64,000 nt of DNA from Pseudarthrobacter sp. NIBRBAC000502770 (GCF_006517815.1 NZ_CP041198.1:1240001-1304000); one strand, 5' to 3'; numbered from the stretch's first letter, positions 25,265 to 34,328 are shown. The notes: generated by a model not told the origin, from the sequence alone. Numbers and translations are program-made.

Positions 25265-25750
25265 TCAAGACGGGTGGTAAGCGGACGGGTCCAGTGCGTG
25301 CAGTGCGACGCCGGTCACCATGCCGTAGGCAAGGTGCGGGATGATGTCACTGGCCCAGTCGGCGGGAGACCATGTGCGTGGATCGGTGATTCCGAGAACG
25401 GTCATGGGGCCGTTGCTGCCGATCAGTGCGCCGGCCGTGGCGGCCAGTGACGAGCCGAGGAGTCCGGGCCGGTAGCCGGCTTCCCGGGCAATCCCGAGGA
25501 CCGCGCCGACGCCGACACCGACGATAAGCCCTGTCAACGGGCCGAGCCCGGCCAGGCGGTTCGTGCGTTCTTCGTCGGTGCCCGGGATCTTGACCCCAGT
25601 TATGTCGGCCAACTTTTTGACGGTGGCCTCCGGTGTGCTGCTGGCGGGCCGGGCACGCCACACCATGTCCAGGTAGGTAAGGGTGTTCAGTGCTGTGGTC
25701 CCCGCTGCGCCTGCTGCGCCCCCGGTGGCCAATGCGCGGACAAGTTTCAT
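25265..25750 (-). CDS. Conserved membrane protein
   Basis: 161 residues. The N-terminus has an Ala/Gly-rich helix (ALATGGAAGAAGTTALNTLTYLDM), then a polar region (VKKLADITGVKIPG), then two or three hydrophobic segments (LGPLTGLIVGVGVGAVLGIA; LLGSSLAATAGALIG; LAYGMVTGVALHAL). ATG 25750 overlaps the ester-cyclase stop, so the two are co-translated. The mix of short Gly-rich helices suggests a small integral protein; function unknown. Confidence 0.7.
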   Translation of the reverse strand: MKLVRALATGGAAGAAGTTALNTLTYLDMVWRARPASSTPEATVKKLADITGVKIPGTDEERTNRLAGLGPLTGLIVGVGVGAVLGIAREAGYRPGLLGSSLAATAGALIGSNGPMTVLGITDPRTWSPADWASDIIPHLAYGMVTGVALHALDPSAYHPS

Positions 25751-26163
25751 GGCTGGGGGGCCAGTCCGAGTTGGGTGAGCATGCCCAGCTGGTCGCTGCT
25801 TCCCCAGCGTTCGACGAGTTTGCCGTTTTCGAACCGTCCGATCTGCATGCCCCGAATGCTGATGTTCCGGCCGGTGGGCGGGTGGCCCATGAGCGGTCCC
25901 TGATGTGTCCCGGTGACCGTGCAGGCGAAGGCGACGTCTTCGTCGGTGGCGGTGAGGTGTTCGACCTCGAGGTGCAGATCGGGAAAAGATGAGCGCAACC
26001 CTGTGAAGAGGTCCTTGAATCCCTGCGGACCCGGTCCCTGTCCTGGTGCCGGGTCGTGATCGACGCAGCCGGCTGCGACGACGTCGTCGAATTCATCGAG
26101 TTTGCCGCTGTTCACGGCGGCGCCGAAGCGCTCCTGGGCGTGGATATTGGCGTCCCTGGTCAT
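25747..26163 (-). CDS. SnoaL-like ester cyclase family protein
   Basis: 138 residues from ATG 26163 (MTRDANIHAQERFG). The family pattern is clear: an N-terminal helix FGAAVNSGKLDEFDDVV, the CVDHDPAPGQGPGPQGFKDLF block, SSFPDLHLEVEHL, and the TGTHQG and PPTGRNISIRGMQIGRFENGKLVE segments. The D-H-D/P-x(n)-H positions line the pocket in SnoaL-type cyclases. It is followed by the overlapping membrane-protein gene. Product and substrate unknown. Confidence 0.82.
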   Translation of the reverse strand: MTRDANIHAQERFGAAVNSGKLDEFDDVVAAGCVDHDPAPGQGPGPQGFKDLFTGLRSSFPDLHLEVEHLTATDEDVAFACTVTGTHQGPLMGHPPTGRNISIRGMQIGRFENGKLVERWGSSDQLGMLTQLGLAPQP

Positions 26164-26345
26164 GGATCCTCCGTTACGGTTACCAGGCCGATCCATGCGG
26201 AGCGGCCCTTGTGGTTATCTGCCATGGTGCGCCTTGGCCTGCCCGGGGGCAAGCGCAGGGGGAGCGGGTTCAGCCCGGTGCCCGGAGTTCAGGCGGATAC
26301 GTAAGTTTTCATGCCGGCGGTCTGTGCAGGGGGTTCCGGCCGCGG

Positions 26346-27173
26346 TCATGTGCCGAGGTGCTCCAGGATGGCGTGGGCGACGGCGTCGGGCGCGTCTTCG
26401 GTGGGGATGTGTTTGCCGTTGACTTCAACGAGATCCGATCCCGTGATCTCGGTGACGTAGCGGTGAGCGAAGCTGACTTTTTGGAAGTCGTCTTCGGTGC
26501 CCCAGACCAGACGGGTGGGTATGTGGGTTTCCTGCAGCAGCGGGACCAGGTCCAGGGTGTAGTGGGGATCGGCGGCGGCGGCCATGGCCATCCACGAGCT
26601 GTGGCGGGCTGGTTCGGTCCACGGCGAGAGGTAATCGGCCAGTTCCTCCTCGCTCAGGGTGCGTTTGACGGCCCGCTGCGTGGATACCGCACGGGCCTCC
26701 AGCAGCTCCGCGGCGGTGGTGGCTACCCGGACCTGAGGGTCGCGGAACCGTTCCACCGCGGGCACCGGCCATGAGTCGAACATGACAGAGTTCATCAGCA
26801 CGAGTTTGTTCACCCGGCCGCTGGTGGCTGCGAGGTGTTGGGCTATTCCTCCGCCGATGTCGTGGCCGCCCAAATCGAAGCTGTCCAGCCCGAGGGTATC
26901 GGCGGCAGCGAGAACTGTTCCGGCGAGGGCCGGGACGGTGGCCTGGTCGGGGTCGAGTTCGCCGTCACTGCGCCCGAATCCGGGCAGGTCCAGGGCGATG
27001 CATCGCCGGACGGTTCCCAATGCTGGCAGGACCGGCAGCCACACGCGGCTCCAGAACGTGCCGTGCAGCAAGAGCAGGGGCGGTGCTTGGTCGGCGCCGC
27101 TGCTCAGATAGGACAGGGATGTCCCGGAGACCTCGACGTATTCGCGCCGTACGGGGGCTTGGGTGGTGGTCAT
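26346..27173 (-). CDS. Alpha/beta hydrolase
   Basis: 275 residues from ATG 27173 with AAAGG upstream. The alpha/beta hydrolase core shows LLLLHGTFWSRVWLPVLPAL (oxyanion HG), DLPGFGRSDG, and the nucleophile elbow GGHDIGGG, which has Asp in place of the usual Ser (G-x-D-x-G). Asp nucleophiles occur in haloalkane dehalogenases and epoxide hydrolases; the haloacid dehalogenase gene 0.8 kb away makes that interesting. A later Asp (WGTEDDFQ) and His (NGKHIPTED) complete the triad. Substrate uncertain. Confidence 0.85.
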   Translation of the reverse strand: MTTTQAPVRREYVEVSGTSLSYLSSGADQAPPLLLLHGTFWSRVWLPVLPALGTVRRCIALDLPGFGRSDGELDPDQATVPALAGTVLAAADTLGLDSFDLGGHDIGGGIAQHLAATSGRVNKLVLMNSVMFDSWPVPAVERFRDPQVRVATTAAELLEARAVSTQRAVKRTLSEEELADYLSPWTEPARHSSWMAMAAAADPHYTLDLVPLLQETHIPTRLVWGTEDDFQKVSFAHRYVTEITGSDLVEVNGKHIPTEDAPDAVAHAILEHLGT

Positions 27174-27264
27174 CGATGTGTTGCCTTTCCGTTCACTGCG
27201 GCGGTTGTAAAATCCGGTGCGCTGGTGATTTCCGGCTGCTCCGGGCTTGTTGGGGCCGGGCCGC

Positions 27265-27789
27265 TCAGGCGGCGCCGCGGGCCGGGTAGTCGTGCTCCTG
27301 GGCGTAGCGGACACCGGCAATGACATCGTCCAGGGACGGGCGGCCGAAGGGCATGGTCGCGGTGCTGGACCAGAACAGGGTGCGGTCCTCATCGAGGATG
27401 AAAATGCCTGGTTCGTTGAACAGGTCCGGCTCGCCGTCCTTGATCGCGTGCGAGAGGTTCAGGCTCCAGGCCCGGGCTGCTTCCTCGCTCAGCCCGTAGC
27501 CCACGGGGAGGTTGGCCAGGTGCCACTGATCCACGATCCGGGCGCTGCGCTCTTCTGTTTCCATGCTGATCGCGACGATCTGGCCGATGCCGGCAGCCTT
27601 CAGATCCTCGATCCGCCGGTCGATCTCGGTCAGCTGTTTACGGCAGATCGGGCAATGCAGGCCCCGGTAGAAAACAACCAGGCTGAAACGGCCGCCGGCA
27701 CCGGTACCCAGCTTCAGATCATCGGTGGTTCCCCCGCCAACCAAGGCGAGGGCAAGCTCGGGTGCTGCCTGTGTGGGAAGAAGTGTCAT
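27265..27789 (-). CDS. Peroxiredoxin-like (AhpC/TSA, thioredoxin-fold) protein
   Basis: 174 residues from ATG 27789 (MTLLPTQAAPELAL); a longer frame upstream is not supported. The thioredoxin-fold active site is FYRGLHCPICRKQL, where the CPIC pair follows the FYRG segment, as in the peroxiredoxin-like AhpC/TSA proteins rather than typical 2-Cys ones. IVAISMETEE and GIFILDED complete the fold. It probably reduces organic peroxides or acts as a thiol oxidoreductase. Divergent from the haloacid dehalogenase gene, which starts 191 bases away. Confidence 0.8.
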   Translation of the reverse strand: MTLLPTQAAPELALALVGGGTTDDLKLGTGAGGRFSLVVFYRGLHCPICRKQLTEIDRRIEDLKAAGIGQIVAISMETEERSARIVDQWHLANLPVGYGLSEEAARAWSLNLSHAIKDGEPDLFNEPGIFILDEDRTLFWSSTATMPFGRPSLDDVIAGVRYAQEHDYPARGAA

Positions 27790-27980
27790 AGCCGGGCTAA
27801 CAAGGCCCGCCGCCCGCGCATTCCCTCCAAGCCGAGCATGTCCAGGCAGCCACCCTGCAACCGTGCCCTTTTCGTATAGCTGCAGGGCGGCCGGGTCAGG
27901 AGGCCATCCATCTATCATCTGTGGCCGTCATGAGGCAGAGTGGGTCCCTAAACCGGTCCCCAGCGCTGGAGGAGAACGTT

Positions 27981-28664
27981 GTGAGCACCAGCCCCTCAGT
28001 GATTGTCTTTGATGTGAATGAAACCCTTTCGGACATGTCCCCGATGGCAGGACGTTTCGCGGAGGTCGGCGCGCCCGAGGCCCTCTCAAAGCTTTGGTTC
28101 ACCACCCTGCTCAGGGACGGGTTCGCCCTCACCGCTGCAGGAGACAACGGCACATTCGCCGGCATCGGAGCCCAAGCGCTGCGCGGCCTGCTGACCGGGA
28201 CCGAGCTCAACACCACCGTGGGCCAGGCAGTGGAGCACATCATGTCAGGCATGGCCTCACTCGGCCTGCACGCCGAGGTTCCCGACGGAGTCCGGGCCCT
28301 GCACCAGGCCGGGTACCGGCTTATCACCTTGACCAACGGCTCCGCCACGGTCGCTGAGAAGCTCTTCGACCCCGCAGGCATCCGTGGCGCGTTCGAGGCG
28401 CTGCTCTCGGTCGAGAACGCACCCGCGTGGAAACCGGCGCCGGCCGCCTACGGCTACGCCGCACACGTCACCGGCACGGACCCTTCACAGATGATGCTGG
28501 TCGCCGTGCACCCCTGGGACATCCACGGGGCAGCCAAAGCGGGCCTGCAAACGGCCTGGATCAACCGCACCGGCGCCCCCTACCCCGCCTACTTCACCCC
28601 ACCGGACCACACCGTCACTACCCTGACCGAACTACCCGCAGCCCTGGCCGCCGACAGCGCCTAA
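27981..28664 (+). CDS. Haloacid dehalogenase type II-like hydrolase
   Basis: 227 residues from GTG 27981, with GGAGGAG at 27968-27974. HAD motifs are present: motif I FDVNETL (catalytic Asp first), motif II TLTNGS, motif III Lys in the WKPAPAAYGYA block, and motif IV VAVHPWDIHGAAKAG. The FDVNETL motif and the C1 cap helical insert (residues about 18-95) match the L-2-haloacid dehalogenase subfamily. It would hydrolyse the carbon-halogen bond of a 2-haloacid. No dedicated transporter or regulator is adjacent. Confidence 0.88.
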   Translation: MSTSPSVIVFDVNETLSDMSPMAGRFAEVGAPEALSKLWFTTLLRDGFALTAAGDNGTFAGIGAQALRGLLTGTELNTTVGQAVEHIMSGMASLGLHAEVPDGVRALHQAGYRLITLTNGSATVAEKLFDPAGIRGAFEALLSVENAPAWKPAPAAYGYAAHVTGTDPSQMMLVAVHPWDIHGAAKAGLQTAWINRTGAPYPAYFTPPDHTVTTLTELPAALAADSA

Positions 28665-28796
28665 GCACCGCTTCACTGCAGCGACGCTCAACACAGTGCC
28701 ACTTTTCCAGGACATCAGCTGACCCATGCAAAAGTCGATGGAATGGTCACCCCCACGTTTTGGCGGAAGCTTATGGAGTGCGAATGGCGCAGACGG

Positions 28797-30392
28797 CTAT
28801 TGGACGGTGACCATCACCGACTGCCAGCCTGACGCACCGTCAGGGACAGGATCTGCGCGCTGGTCCGTCTGGACCTGCCCGGTACCGTCGGTGGCGCGGA
28901 CCTTGATGTAGTGCGGGCCGGGTGCGGCGTCCCATTCGTAGGACCACTGCCGCCACGTGATGGTGGACGCTTCCGTGGAGAGGACCGTCTCGGTCCAGTC
29001 GCCGTTGTCGATTTGAATTTCAACCTTTGTGATTCCCCGGGTCTGGGCCCAGGCCGTACCGCCCACGGCGACTTTTCCGGCGGGGACCTTGGCGAAGGAC
29101 TTGGGTACCTCCACGCGCGCCATGGTCTTGATGGGGCCACGTTCGGACCAGCCACGCTCGGTCCAGTAGGCCTTGTTGTCCGCAAACCGGGTGACCTCCA
29201 GGTCCACCACCCATTTGGTGGCGGACACAAACCCGTAGAGCCCCGGGACCACCATCCGCACCGGGTAGCCGTGCTCCAGCGGCAGCGGTTCGCCGTTCAT
29301 GCCGATGGCCAGCATGGCGTCACGCCCGTCCTGGAGGACCTCCAAGGGGGTGGAGGCGCTGAAGCCGTCGATGGACTTGGAGAGCACCATGTCAGCACCG
29401 TCTTTGGGTTTGGCCCTGGCCAGGACATCGCGGATGGGAAGGCCCAGCCATTTGGCGTTTCCGGCGAGGTTGCCGCCTACGGGGTTGGACACGCAGGTGA
29501 GCGTGACGTTGGATTCGATGAGCTCGGCGTCGAGCAGGTCCTGGAATGTGAGGGTGACTTCCTGCTCCACGAGGCCGTGGACCCGCAGTTCCCAGTCGTT
29601 GACGTTGATTTCCGGGACGCTCAGCGCGGTGTCGATCCGGTAGAAGTCGGCGTTGTCCGTCAACCATGGCGTGACGCCAGGGACGGGGGACTGCACGCCG
29701 GCGGGAACCGCGGCGGCGGCTTTGGCAGGTGCCGGCAGCGTGAGCGCTTCGCGGGCTTTGGCCACGTTGTTGCGCGCCGCGCCCAGCAACCGTCCGCCGG
29801 TCGCGGCGATGCCGGCGGCCACCGCGGTAACCCCGGCAGCAGCGAAGAACCGCCGACGGCTGGCGCCTTCGTGCCCCGGCCGGGCGTCGGCGTCGGCTGC
29901 CTGGTCCGCGGGAGTCTCGGGCCATGGCTTGCTTTCCTTCAGCCGCCAGAGCGGTGCCACCAGCAGGCGGAGGGCCACCAGGCCGGCCACCGTCCCCAGT
30001 ACGGACGGGATGGCGTCAACTCGGCTGACGCCTGCACGCGTCACGACACAAGCAACGATCACCGCGCCCATGAACAGGACGCCCAGGACGCCCAAGGCCC
30101 ATTTCCGGTAGGCCACGATGCCCAGGATGCATGCGAGCACCGCGATGGTCAGTCCCATGCCCACGAACAGGGCAGTCTTGTCGTTGGTGCCGAAGGTGGC
30201 GATCGCGAAGTCCTTCAGCCGGGGCGGCGTGAAGTCAATGAAGGTGGATCCGAGGGCGAACAGCGGGGTTGCCCTGGCGGTGAAAAATGCGCCGAGGAGC
30301 TCCGCAACGGCAAGTACGACGGCGGCCGCCACCACACCTGCCAGGGCGGCCAGGGCTGAGGGGCCTGTCAAGCGGTTCCGAAGCTTTGTCAT
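28797..30392 (-). CDS. Membrane-anchored sulfite-oxidase-like molybdopterin oxidoreductase
   Basis: 531 residues from ATG 30392. Four or five N-terminal transmembrane helices (residues about 10-165) are followed by a Tat-like RRRFFAAAGVTAVAAG segment (about residue 185), then the sulfite-oxidase-type molybdopterin domain with LTCVSNPVGGNLAG holding the conserved molybdenum-binding Cys. The C-terminal domain is the dimerisation Ig-fold (VEIQIDNGDW, DAAPGPHYIKVRATDG). Catalysis is extracytoplasmic. Last gene of the minus-strand run starting at sigK; related enzymes are often found beside SigK/fasciclin genes, so it may belong to that regulon. Confidence 0.88.
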   Translation of the reverse strand: MTKLRNRLTGPSALAALAGVVAAAVVLAVAELLGAFFTARATPLFALGSTFIDFTPPRLKDFAIATFGTNDKTALFVGMGLTIAVLACILGIVAYRKWALGVLGVLFMGAVIVACVVTRAGVSRVDAIPSVLGTVAGLVALRLLVAPLWRLKESKPWPETPADQAADADARPGHEGASRRRFFAAAGVTAVAAGIAATGGRLLGAARNNVAKAREALTLPAPAKAAAAVPAGVQSPVPGVTPWLTDNADFYRIDTALSVPEINVNDWELRVHGLVEQEVTLTFQDLLDAELIESNVTLTCVSNPVGGNLAGNAKWLGLPIRDVLARAKPKDGADMVLSKSIDGFSASTPLEVLQDGRDAMLAIGMNGEPLPLEHGYPVRMVVPGLYGFVSATKWVVDLEVTRFADNKAYWTERGWSERGPIKTMARVEVPKSFAKVPAGKVAVGGTAWAQTRGITKVEIQIDNGDWTETVLSTEASTITWRQWSYEWDAAPGPHYIKVRATDGTGQVQTDQRADPVPDGASGWQSVMVTVQ

Positions 30393-30676
30393 GGTGCTGG
30401 TTCGGAGCGGCAGGTAATCCGGACTGGCGGTCTCAGCGACGACTAATGAACTAGCGAAAGAGCCGGAGAGGTATCCACTATTCGTCCGGCCGTAGCGTGA
30501 GAAATAGCGCCACCTGCCGCTTCCCGGCACAACGTCAGGGATACGGATGAGACAGGGCGTGGGTCGATGGGGACCGTCTCACGGGTGGGGCTGGCTCCCG
30601 AAGGCTCCGTCCTCCTATGGCCGCGATGGTATACAACCTCCGGTCCTCGTGGCGGGAGCTTCTCCGCAACGCCTAA

Positions 30677-30711
30677 AGGGCCTGAGCCGGTGCGGTACCG
30701 GCTCAGGCCCT
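30677..30711 (-). terminator. Hairpin terminator after the fasciclin gene
   Basis: A 15-bp perfect inverted repeat (30677-30691 with 30697-30711, 5-base loop), 85 bases after the fasciclin stop on the minus strand. A short T-rich stretch follows on that strand. It separates the fasciclin gene from the molybdoenzyme gene. Confidence 0.7.
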
Positions 30712-30794
30712 CACGGCCTTCGTCTTATCTTTCTGCGCCCACGCGTCGGGAGGCAGCAGATGAGTTCAAGGTCAGGATCGTGCACAAACCTGAG

Positions 30795-31487
30795 TTACTT
30801 GGGCATGAGTACTGAGTCGATGAGGTAGACGGTGGCGTTCTTGGTCTTGACGCCGCCGCAGATGACGTTGGCGTTGTCGACCTTGAGGTTGTTGCCGCTG
30901 CCGGTGACGGTGACGGAGCCGCCCTGGACGGTGGCGTGGGTGCCGGCGATCTTGTCGGGGGTGATCTGGCCGGGAACCACGTGGTAGGTCAGGATCTTGC
31001 TCAGCAGGGCATCGTCCGTCTTGAGGGTGTCGATGGTGGCGGCGTCGATTTTCTTGAAGGCGTCATCGACCGGTGCGAAGACGGTGAATTCGCCGCCGTT
31101 GAGGGTGTCCACCAGGTTGACTTTGGGGTTGAGCTTGCCGGACACCGATGCGGTGAGCGTGGTGAGGATGGGGTTGTTGGAGGCTGCGACGGCCACCGGG
31201 TCCAGGGCCATGCCGGCTACGGAGCCTGCGCCGGTGGGGACCTGCTTGGCGTAGGCGGCGCAGCCGGGGCCGACCAGGTTTGCTGCCGGGTCCATGGCGC
31301 CGGCGGAGGATTTCGCCATTGCGCTGGATGACGGTGAGGCCATGCTGGAGCTGGGGGCGGAGGACATCGGCGCCGAGGACACCGGGGACCCGGAGGTACT
31401 GCCGGATCCGCCACACGCGGTGAGGCTGAGCAGAGCGGCCGCTGCAACGCCTGCGATCGTAAAGGTGGTGCGCTTGATTGTCTGCAT
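30795..31487 (-). CDS. MPT70/MPT83-like fasciclin (FAS1) lipoprotein
   Basis: 230 residues; ATG 31487 has AGGAGA eight bases upstream. Signal peptide with lipobox LTAC|G (Cys 25), a Ser/Gly-rich linker, then one FAS1 domain: [47 protein letters not shown] and LTYHVV, ending [12 protein letters not shown]. These blocks closely match the mycobacterial MPT70/MPT83 antigens, which are controlled by SigK. The sigK-like gene lies 2 kb upstream on the same strand, so control by it is likely. The protein should be lipid-anchored outside the membrane, role in surface or cell-matrix contacts unproven. Confidence 0.92.
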   Translation of the reverse strand: MQTIKRTTFTIAGVAAAALLSLTACGGSGSTSGSPVSSAPMSSAPSSSMASPSSSAMAKSSAGAMDPAANLVGPGCAAYAKQVPTGAGSVAGMALDPVAVAASNNPILTTLTASVSGKLNPKVNLVDTLNGGEFTVFAPVDDAFKKIDAATIDTLKTDDALLSKILTYHVVPGQITPDKIAGTHATVQGGSVTVTGSGNNLKVDNANVICGGVKTKNATVYLIDSVLMPK

Positions 31488-31553
31488 CTGAAGTTCTCCT
31501 GGTAGTGGGATGGTACTGAGCCGGAACGATGATGGGCCGTGCTTACCTATGGT

Positions 31554-32042
31554 TTATCGACAGCTGCCCTTGGCTGGTGTCTCAGTGGCTATTCGGCCGG
31601 AGTCAGGACGTGGATGGGTCAGAGCCAGGGAATTTTCGTGAACCCGCGCATCCCCACACCGGGCCGGAAGATCTCTCATTGTCCTCGTGCTGGTTTTGCG
31701 TGTCATTGGGCGGGTCCCGGTCTTGGGCTTGTTGGGGAGCGTCAGCAGGGCTGGGGCAGCAGAAAGATTGCGTTTGGTCGTGGGCGGTGGGACGGGCAGC
31801 TGAGCCAGGATCCTGGGCAGTAGGTCTGCAGTGGGCTCAGCGTGTAGTGACCCGGAGGTAAGCAGCAGCGCTTCACGTGTTTGTTCGACGCCAAGGAAAA
31901 ATTGGTGTCTTACCGGTTCGGGGCCGGTTCGAAGAAAGTCCTCCACCGCCTGCTCGGCCTGGCTGCCCAGGCAGTCCGCGGCATACAGCTCGGCGAGATC
32001 CAGAACGCCGCCGCTGACCAGGTCATAGGTAATGTCTTCCAT
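31554..32042 (-). CDS. Anti-sigma factor N-terminal domain, RskA-like, lacking membrane part
   Basis: About 162 residues from ATG 32042. Residues 1-85 fit the RskA anti-sigma domain: an N-terminal helix, DLAELYAADCL, AVEDFL, then ADLLPRILAQLPVPP. The family normally continues with a transmembrane helix and an extracytoplasmic domain. Here the tail after PVPP is low-complexity, polar and without any hydrophobic stretch, and no other frame supplies one. So the gene looks 3'-truncated, with the residual ORF running into noncoding sequence. A soluble anti-SigK fragment might still bind sigma. The sigma gene lies 1.4 kb away, separated by two membrane-protein genes. Confidence 0.55.
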   Translation of the reverse strand: MEDITYDLVSGGVLDLAELYAADCLGSQAEQAVEDFLRTGPEPVRHQFFLGVEQTREALLLTSGSLHAEPTADLLPRILAQLPVPPPTTKRNLSAAPALLTLPNKPKTGTRPMTRKTSTRTMRDLPARCGDARVHENSLALTHPRPDSGRIATETPAKGSCR

Positions 32043-32158
32043 CAGTGCTTCCGGCCTGTCATCAGACGGCAAACCGCCGATTAACAGCGGAGGTGGACAT
32101 TGCATTGGCCAGGGCTGACGTGGTCGGGCCCGGCCCTCTCCCATCGGTGGTATGGCCG

Positions 32159-32782
32159 TCAGTGGTGGTGGCCGGCCGGGGCACTTGGGGTGCTGCTGCC
32201 GTGTTCTCCATGCGGGACGGCGTGCTGGCCGGCTGCGGTTGCGGCGAGGCCGGGGGTGGTGATCGCCGCGACGATGAGGGCGGCAGCGAAGGTCATCATC
32301 AGGAGGGGGCCTGCGGCTGGAGGACGATCACTCGGACGGAAGGTTTGGCGGCCCAGCCAGCCCACGCAGCCAAGGATGACCAGCTCCAGGACGGCCGCAC
32401 TCAGAGCGGTTCCGTCCAGTGAGCGGGAAGATCCGCCGGGCCACCAGATCTTCAACGCGACGGCGGCCAGGTGCAGGAACACCCAGACGGGGGCCACGCG
32501 AAGGAGCACACGGGGCCATGCCGGGGCTCCCGTGCGGAGACTTTGCACCGCCCACAGCAGGAGTGGCGCACCCCAGAGGCCGGCAGCGACCGTTCCTGCC
32601 ATCGCCCAGGGACTTCCGCTGGCCGTGGTCAGCAATGTCGCGCTGGTCCCGAAACTGAGGGTAGCGGCACCGAGGCCGGCGAACGCTGCCAGGGTCCTGA
32701 CGGACTCGGCCAGAAGCAGACCCCGGGCCGGGCTTTCACCCCGGGCCCGGTCCGTTGCCCCTGCTACGGCCGCGTGGTTCAT
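32159..32782 (-). CDS. Hypothetical membrane protein with His-rich tail
   Basis: 207 residues; starts overlapping the DUF4383 stop (ATGA). It has five or so hydrophobic segments and ends HAVPHGEHGSSTPSAPAGHHH. The His-rich C-terminus could bind metal, which fits the copper-related genes downstream. A shortened relative of the tail lies at 36955-37262. Function unknown. It lies between sigK and the anti-sigma-like gene and may be under the same promoter. Confidence 0.7.
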   Translation of the reverse strand: MNHAAVAGATDRARGESPARGLLLAESVRTLAAFAGLGAATLSFGTSATLLTTASGSPWAMAGTVAAGLWGAPLLLWAVQSLRTGAPAWPRVLLRVAPVWVFLHLAAVALKIWWPGGSSRSLDGTALSAAVLELVILGCVGWLGRQTFRPSDRPPAAGPLLMMTFAAALIVAAITTPGLAATAAGQHAVPHGEHGSSTPSAPAGHHH

Positions 32783-33201
32783 GCCCGGCCGGCGCGGACT
32801 GTTGTGTGGGGGTTAACGGTCTTGTCCTGGGAGAGGCCCACGCCGAGCAGGAGCACGGCGCTGGCCAGGTGCAGGACGTTGTCCGCGCCGTTCAGGGCGA
32901 TGATGTTCAGGGACGTATTGAGCAGGAACAAACCGACGATCCCGACCAGGAGGTACACCGCCCCGACCGTGGTGTTGACCGACCTGGAGGCGGGGACGGA
33001 CTTCAGGCCGGCGGCCAGCAGGGCCGCGCCGATGGCGAGGTGGATGACGTTGTGCAGGGGGTTCACGGCAAAAATAATCAGGAGGGGTCCTTCGGTCGCG
33101 AAGAAGCCGACGCCGGAGGTTACCGCGAAACCGAGAAGACCGACGAGCAGGTAAACGGCACCAAACATGGTGGCAATCAATCGGTTGGGGGAAGTGCGCA
33201 T
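32779..33201 (-). CDS. DUF4383-type membrane protein
   Basis: 140 residues, four transmembrane helices in two repeated halves, each with GAVYLLVG followed by an NPLHNVIHLAIGAALL or ADNVLHLASAVLLL block. This V-HL-x-A/S duplication is the DUF4383 pattern. The C-terminus (LSQDKTVNPHTTV) is repeated, decayed, near 37250. Co-translated with the next gene by ATGA. Function unknown; DUF4383 genes often sit beside ECF sigma factors. Confidence 0.8.
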   Translation of the reverse strand: MRTSPNRLIATMFGAVYLLVGLLGFAVTSGVGFFATEGPLLIIFAVNPLHNVIHLAIGAALLAAGLKSVPASRSVNTTVGAVYLLVGIVGLFLLNTSLNIIALNGADNVLHLASAVLLLGVGLSQDKTVNPHTTVRAGRA

Positions 33202-33476
33202 GACACATGGACCTTTCAGAGCGGGGCCCCTCGCAGGGTCAAAGCGCAGGGCCGGTGCTGTCGTGGCCCCCGGACGGGGACCTCAACAACGATTCGGCGC
33301 CGCTCTCCCAGCGGATTGGCGCCTGATCTCCTGGGCGTCGGCGTTGACAGCCACTTTCCGCGCCGCGGTACTCAGAGGCGCGGGTGGATTCCAAATGGAA
33401 CTACCAGACTGGCTTCCAGTCGACGCTGTGGGGCCGGCCGGTGGCACGTCCCGTTCTCCGTCGACTTTTCGACGGG

Positions 33477-34106
33477 TCAATGGGGCAGGCCACTGACCGT
33501 GTCGGAGGGAAGCGGTGATGCTGGTTCGAGTTCCGTTCGGAGCCGCAGCAGGCCGTCTCTGATGCGCGATTTAATCGTCGGCAATGGCGTGGCGAGCTGT
33601 TCGGCGACTTCGCGGTAGGTAAGGCACCCAAAGTAGGCCAGGACAATGGCCTCGCGCTGCAGCGGAGACAGACAACCCAGGCTCCGGTGGAGCACTTGTG
33701 CATCCATCCTCTTAATGATGGTCTCGGACACCTCGTCGTAAGGCCGGTTCTCGGCGTAGGCCGCCCACCGTAAGTCCCGGATGTGGCTGTTGTGGTGCGA
33801 ACGAACCCTGTCGACGGCCCGGCGATGCGCAATCGTCATAAGCCATGCCATCGGACTTCCCGCCGCCGGGTTGTACTTCGCCGACGTTTGCCACACCGCG
33901 ACGAAGACTTCCTGGGTTACCTCCTCGCTGAGTCCGTGATCAACGAGCACCCGTAGGATCACGCCGAAGACCCGCGCCGAGGTTCGGCCATAAAAATCGC
34001 TGAAGGCCTCATCATCGCCCTGCCCTGCCCGCCCCAGGAGATGCACCAGGAAATCCTTGGTCGTCTCGAAGGGCACGGGCTGTTGTGACTCTCTTGAACT
34101 GTTCAT
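33477..34106 (-). CDS. sigK: ECF RNA polymerase sigma factor, SigK-like
   Basis: 209 residues from ATG 34106 (MNSSRESQQP), GAAGG upstream. Sigma-2 region: EAFSDFYGRTSARVFGVILRVL..LSEEVTQEVFVAVWQTSAKYN and GSPMAWLMTIAHRRAVDRVR. Sigma-4 region: LSPLQREAIVLAYFGCLTYREVAEQLATPLPTIKSRIRDGLLRLRTEL, the DNA-binding helix-turn-helix. The group is SigK-like by overall similarity, with a fasciclin gene and an RskA-like remnant downstream. It would drive the fasciclin gene and perhaps the molybdoenzyme; in mycobacteria SigK activates mpt70 and mpt83. I did not find a firm ECF-type promoter by eye. Confidence 0.9.
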   Translation of the reverse strand: MNSSRESQQPVPFETTKDFLVHLLGRAGQGDDEAFSDFYGRTSARVFGVILRVLVDHGLSEEVTQEVFVAVWQTSAKYNPAAGSPMAWLMTIAHRRAVDRVRSHHNSHIRDLRWAAYAENRPYDEVSETIIKRMDAQVLHRSLGCLSPLQREAIVLAYFGCLTYREVAEQLATPLPTIKSRIRDGLLRLRTELEPASPLPSDTVSGLPH

Positions 34107-34312
34107 CGTGCCTTCAGCCGTCAGGGACGACCGCCCCCAGCGGGCAGCCATGATCCAGCAGGTAATGCAATCCGGCCACCCTGATGTGCGCGGGCTGCTG
34201 CGCCCAGGCCATCGGCCAAGGCTGAACAGATCCCACGCCGCACCGTGCGTACCATGGCGTTCACCGGCCAGAACCTGGACACAGGCGCCAAACGGCTTAT
34301 TCATCACTAGAG

Positions 34313-34328
34313 AGAACACCCGTTCTCC
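34313..34328. promoter_or_regulatory. TetR operator 1 (palindrome)
   Basis: GAGAAC-ACCC-GTTCTC, perfect 6-bp half-sites with a 4-base spacer, 65 bases upstream of the TetR-family gene. A second copy follows 35 bases on, so the two sites lie on nearly the same helix face (about 3.3 turns). Confidence 0.7.

Noticed and set aside
28911..30359. 482-residue plus-strand frame opposite the molybdoenzyme gene
   Set aside because: Gly/His-rich composition typical of the reverse complement of a GC-rich gene; the minus-strand molybdoenzyme with its conserved motifs is the real gene.
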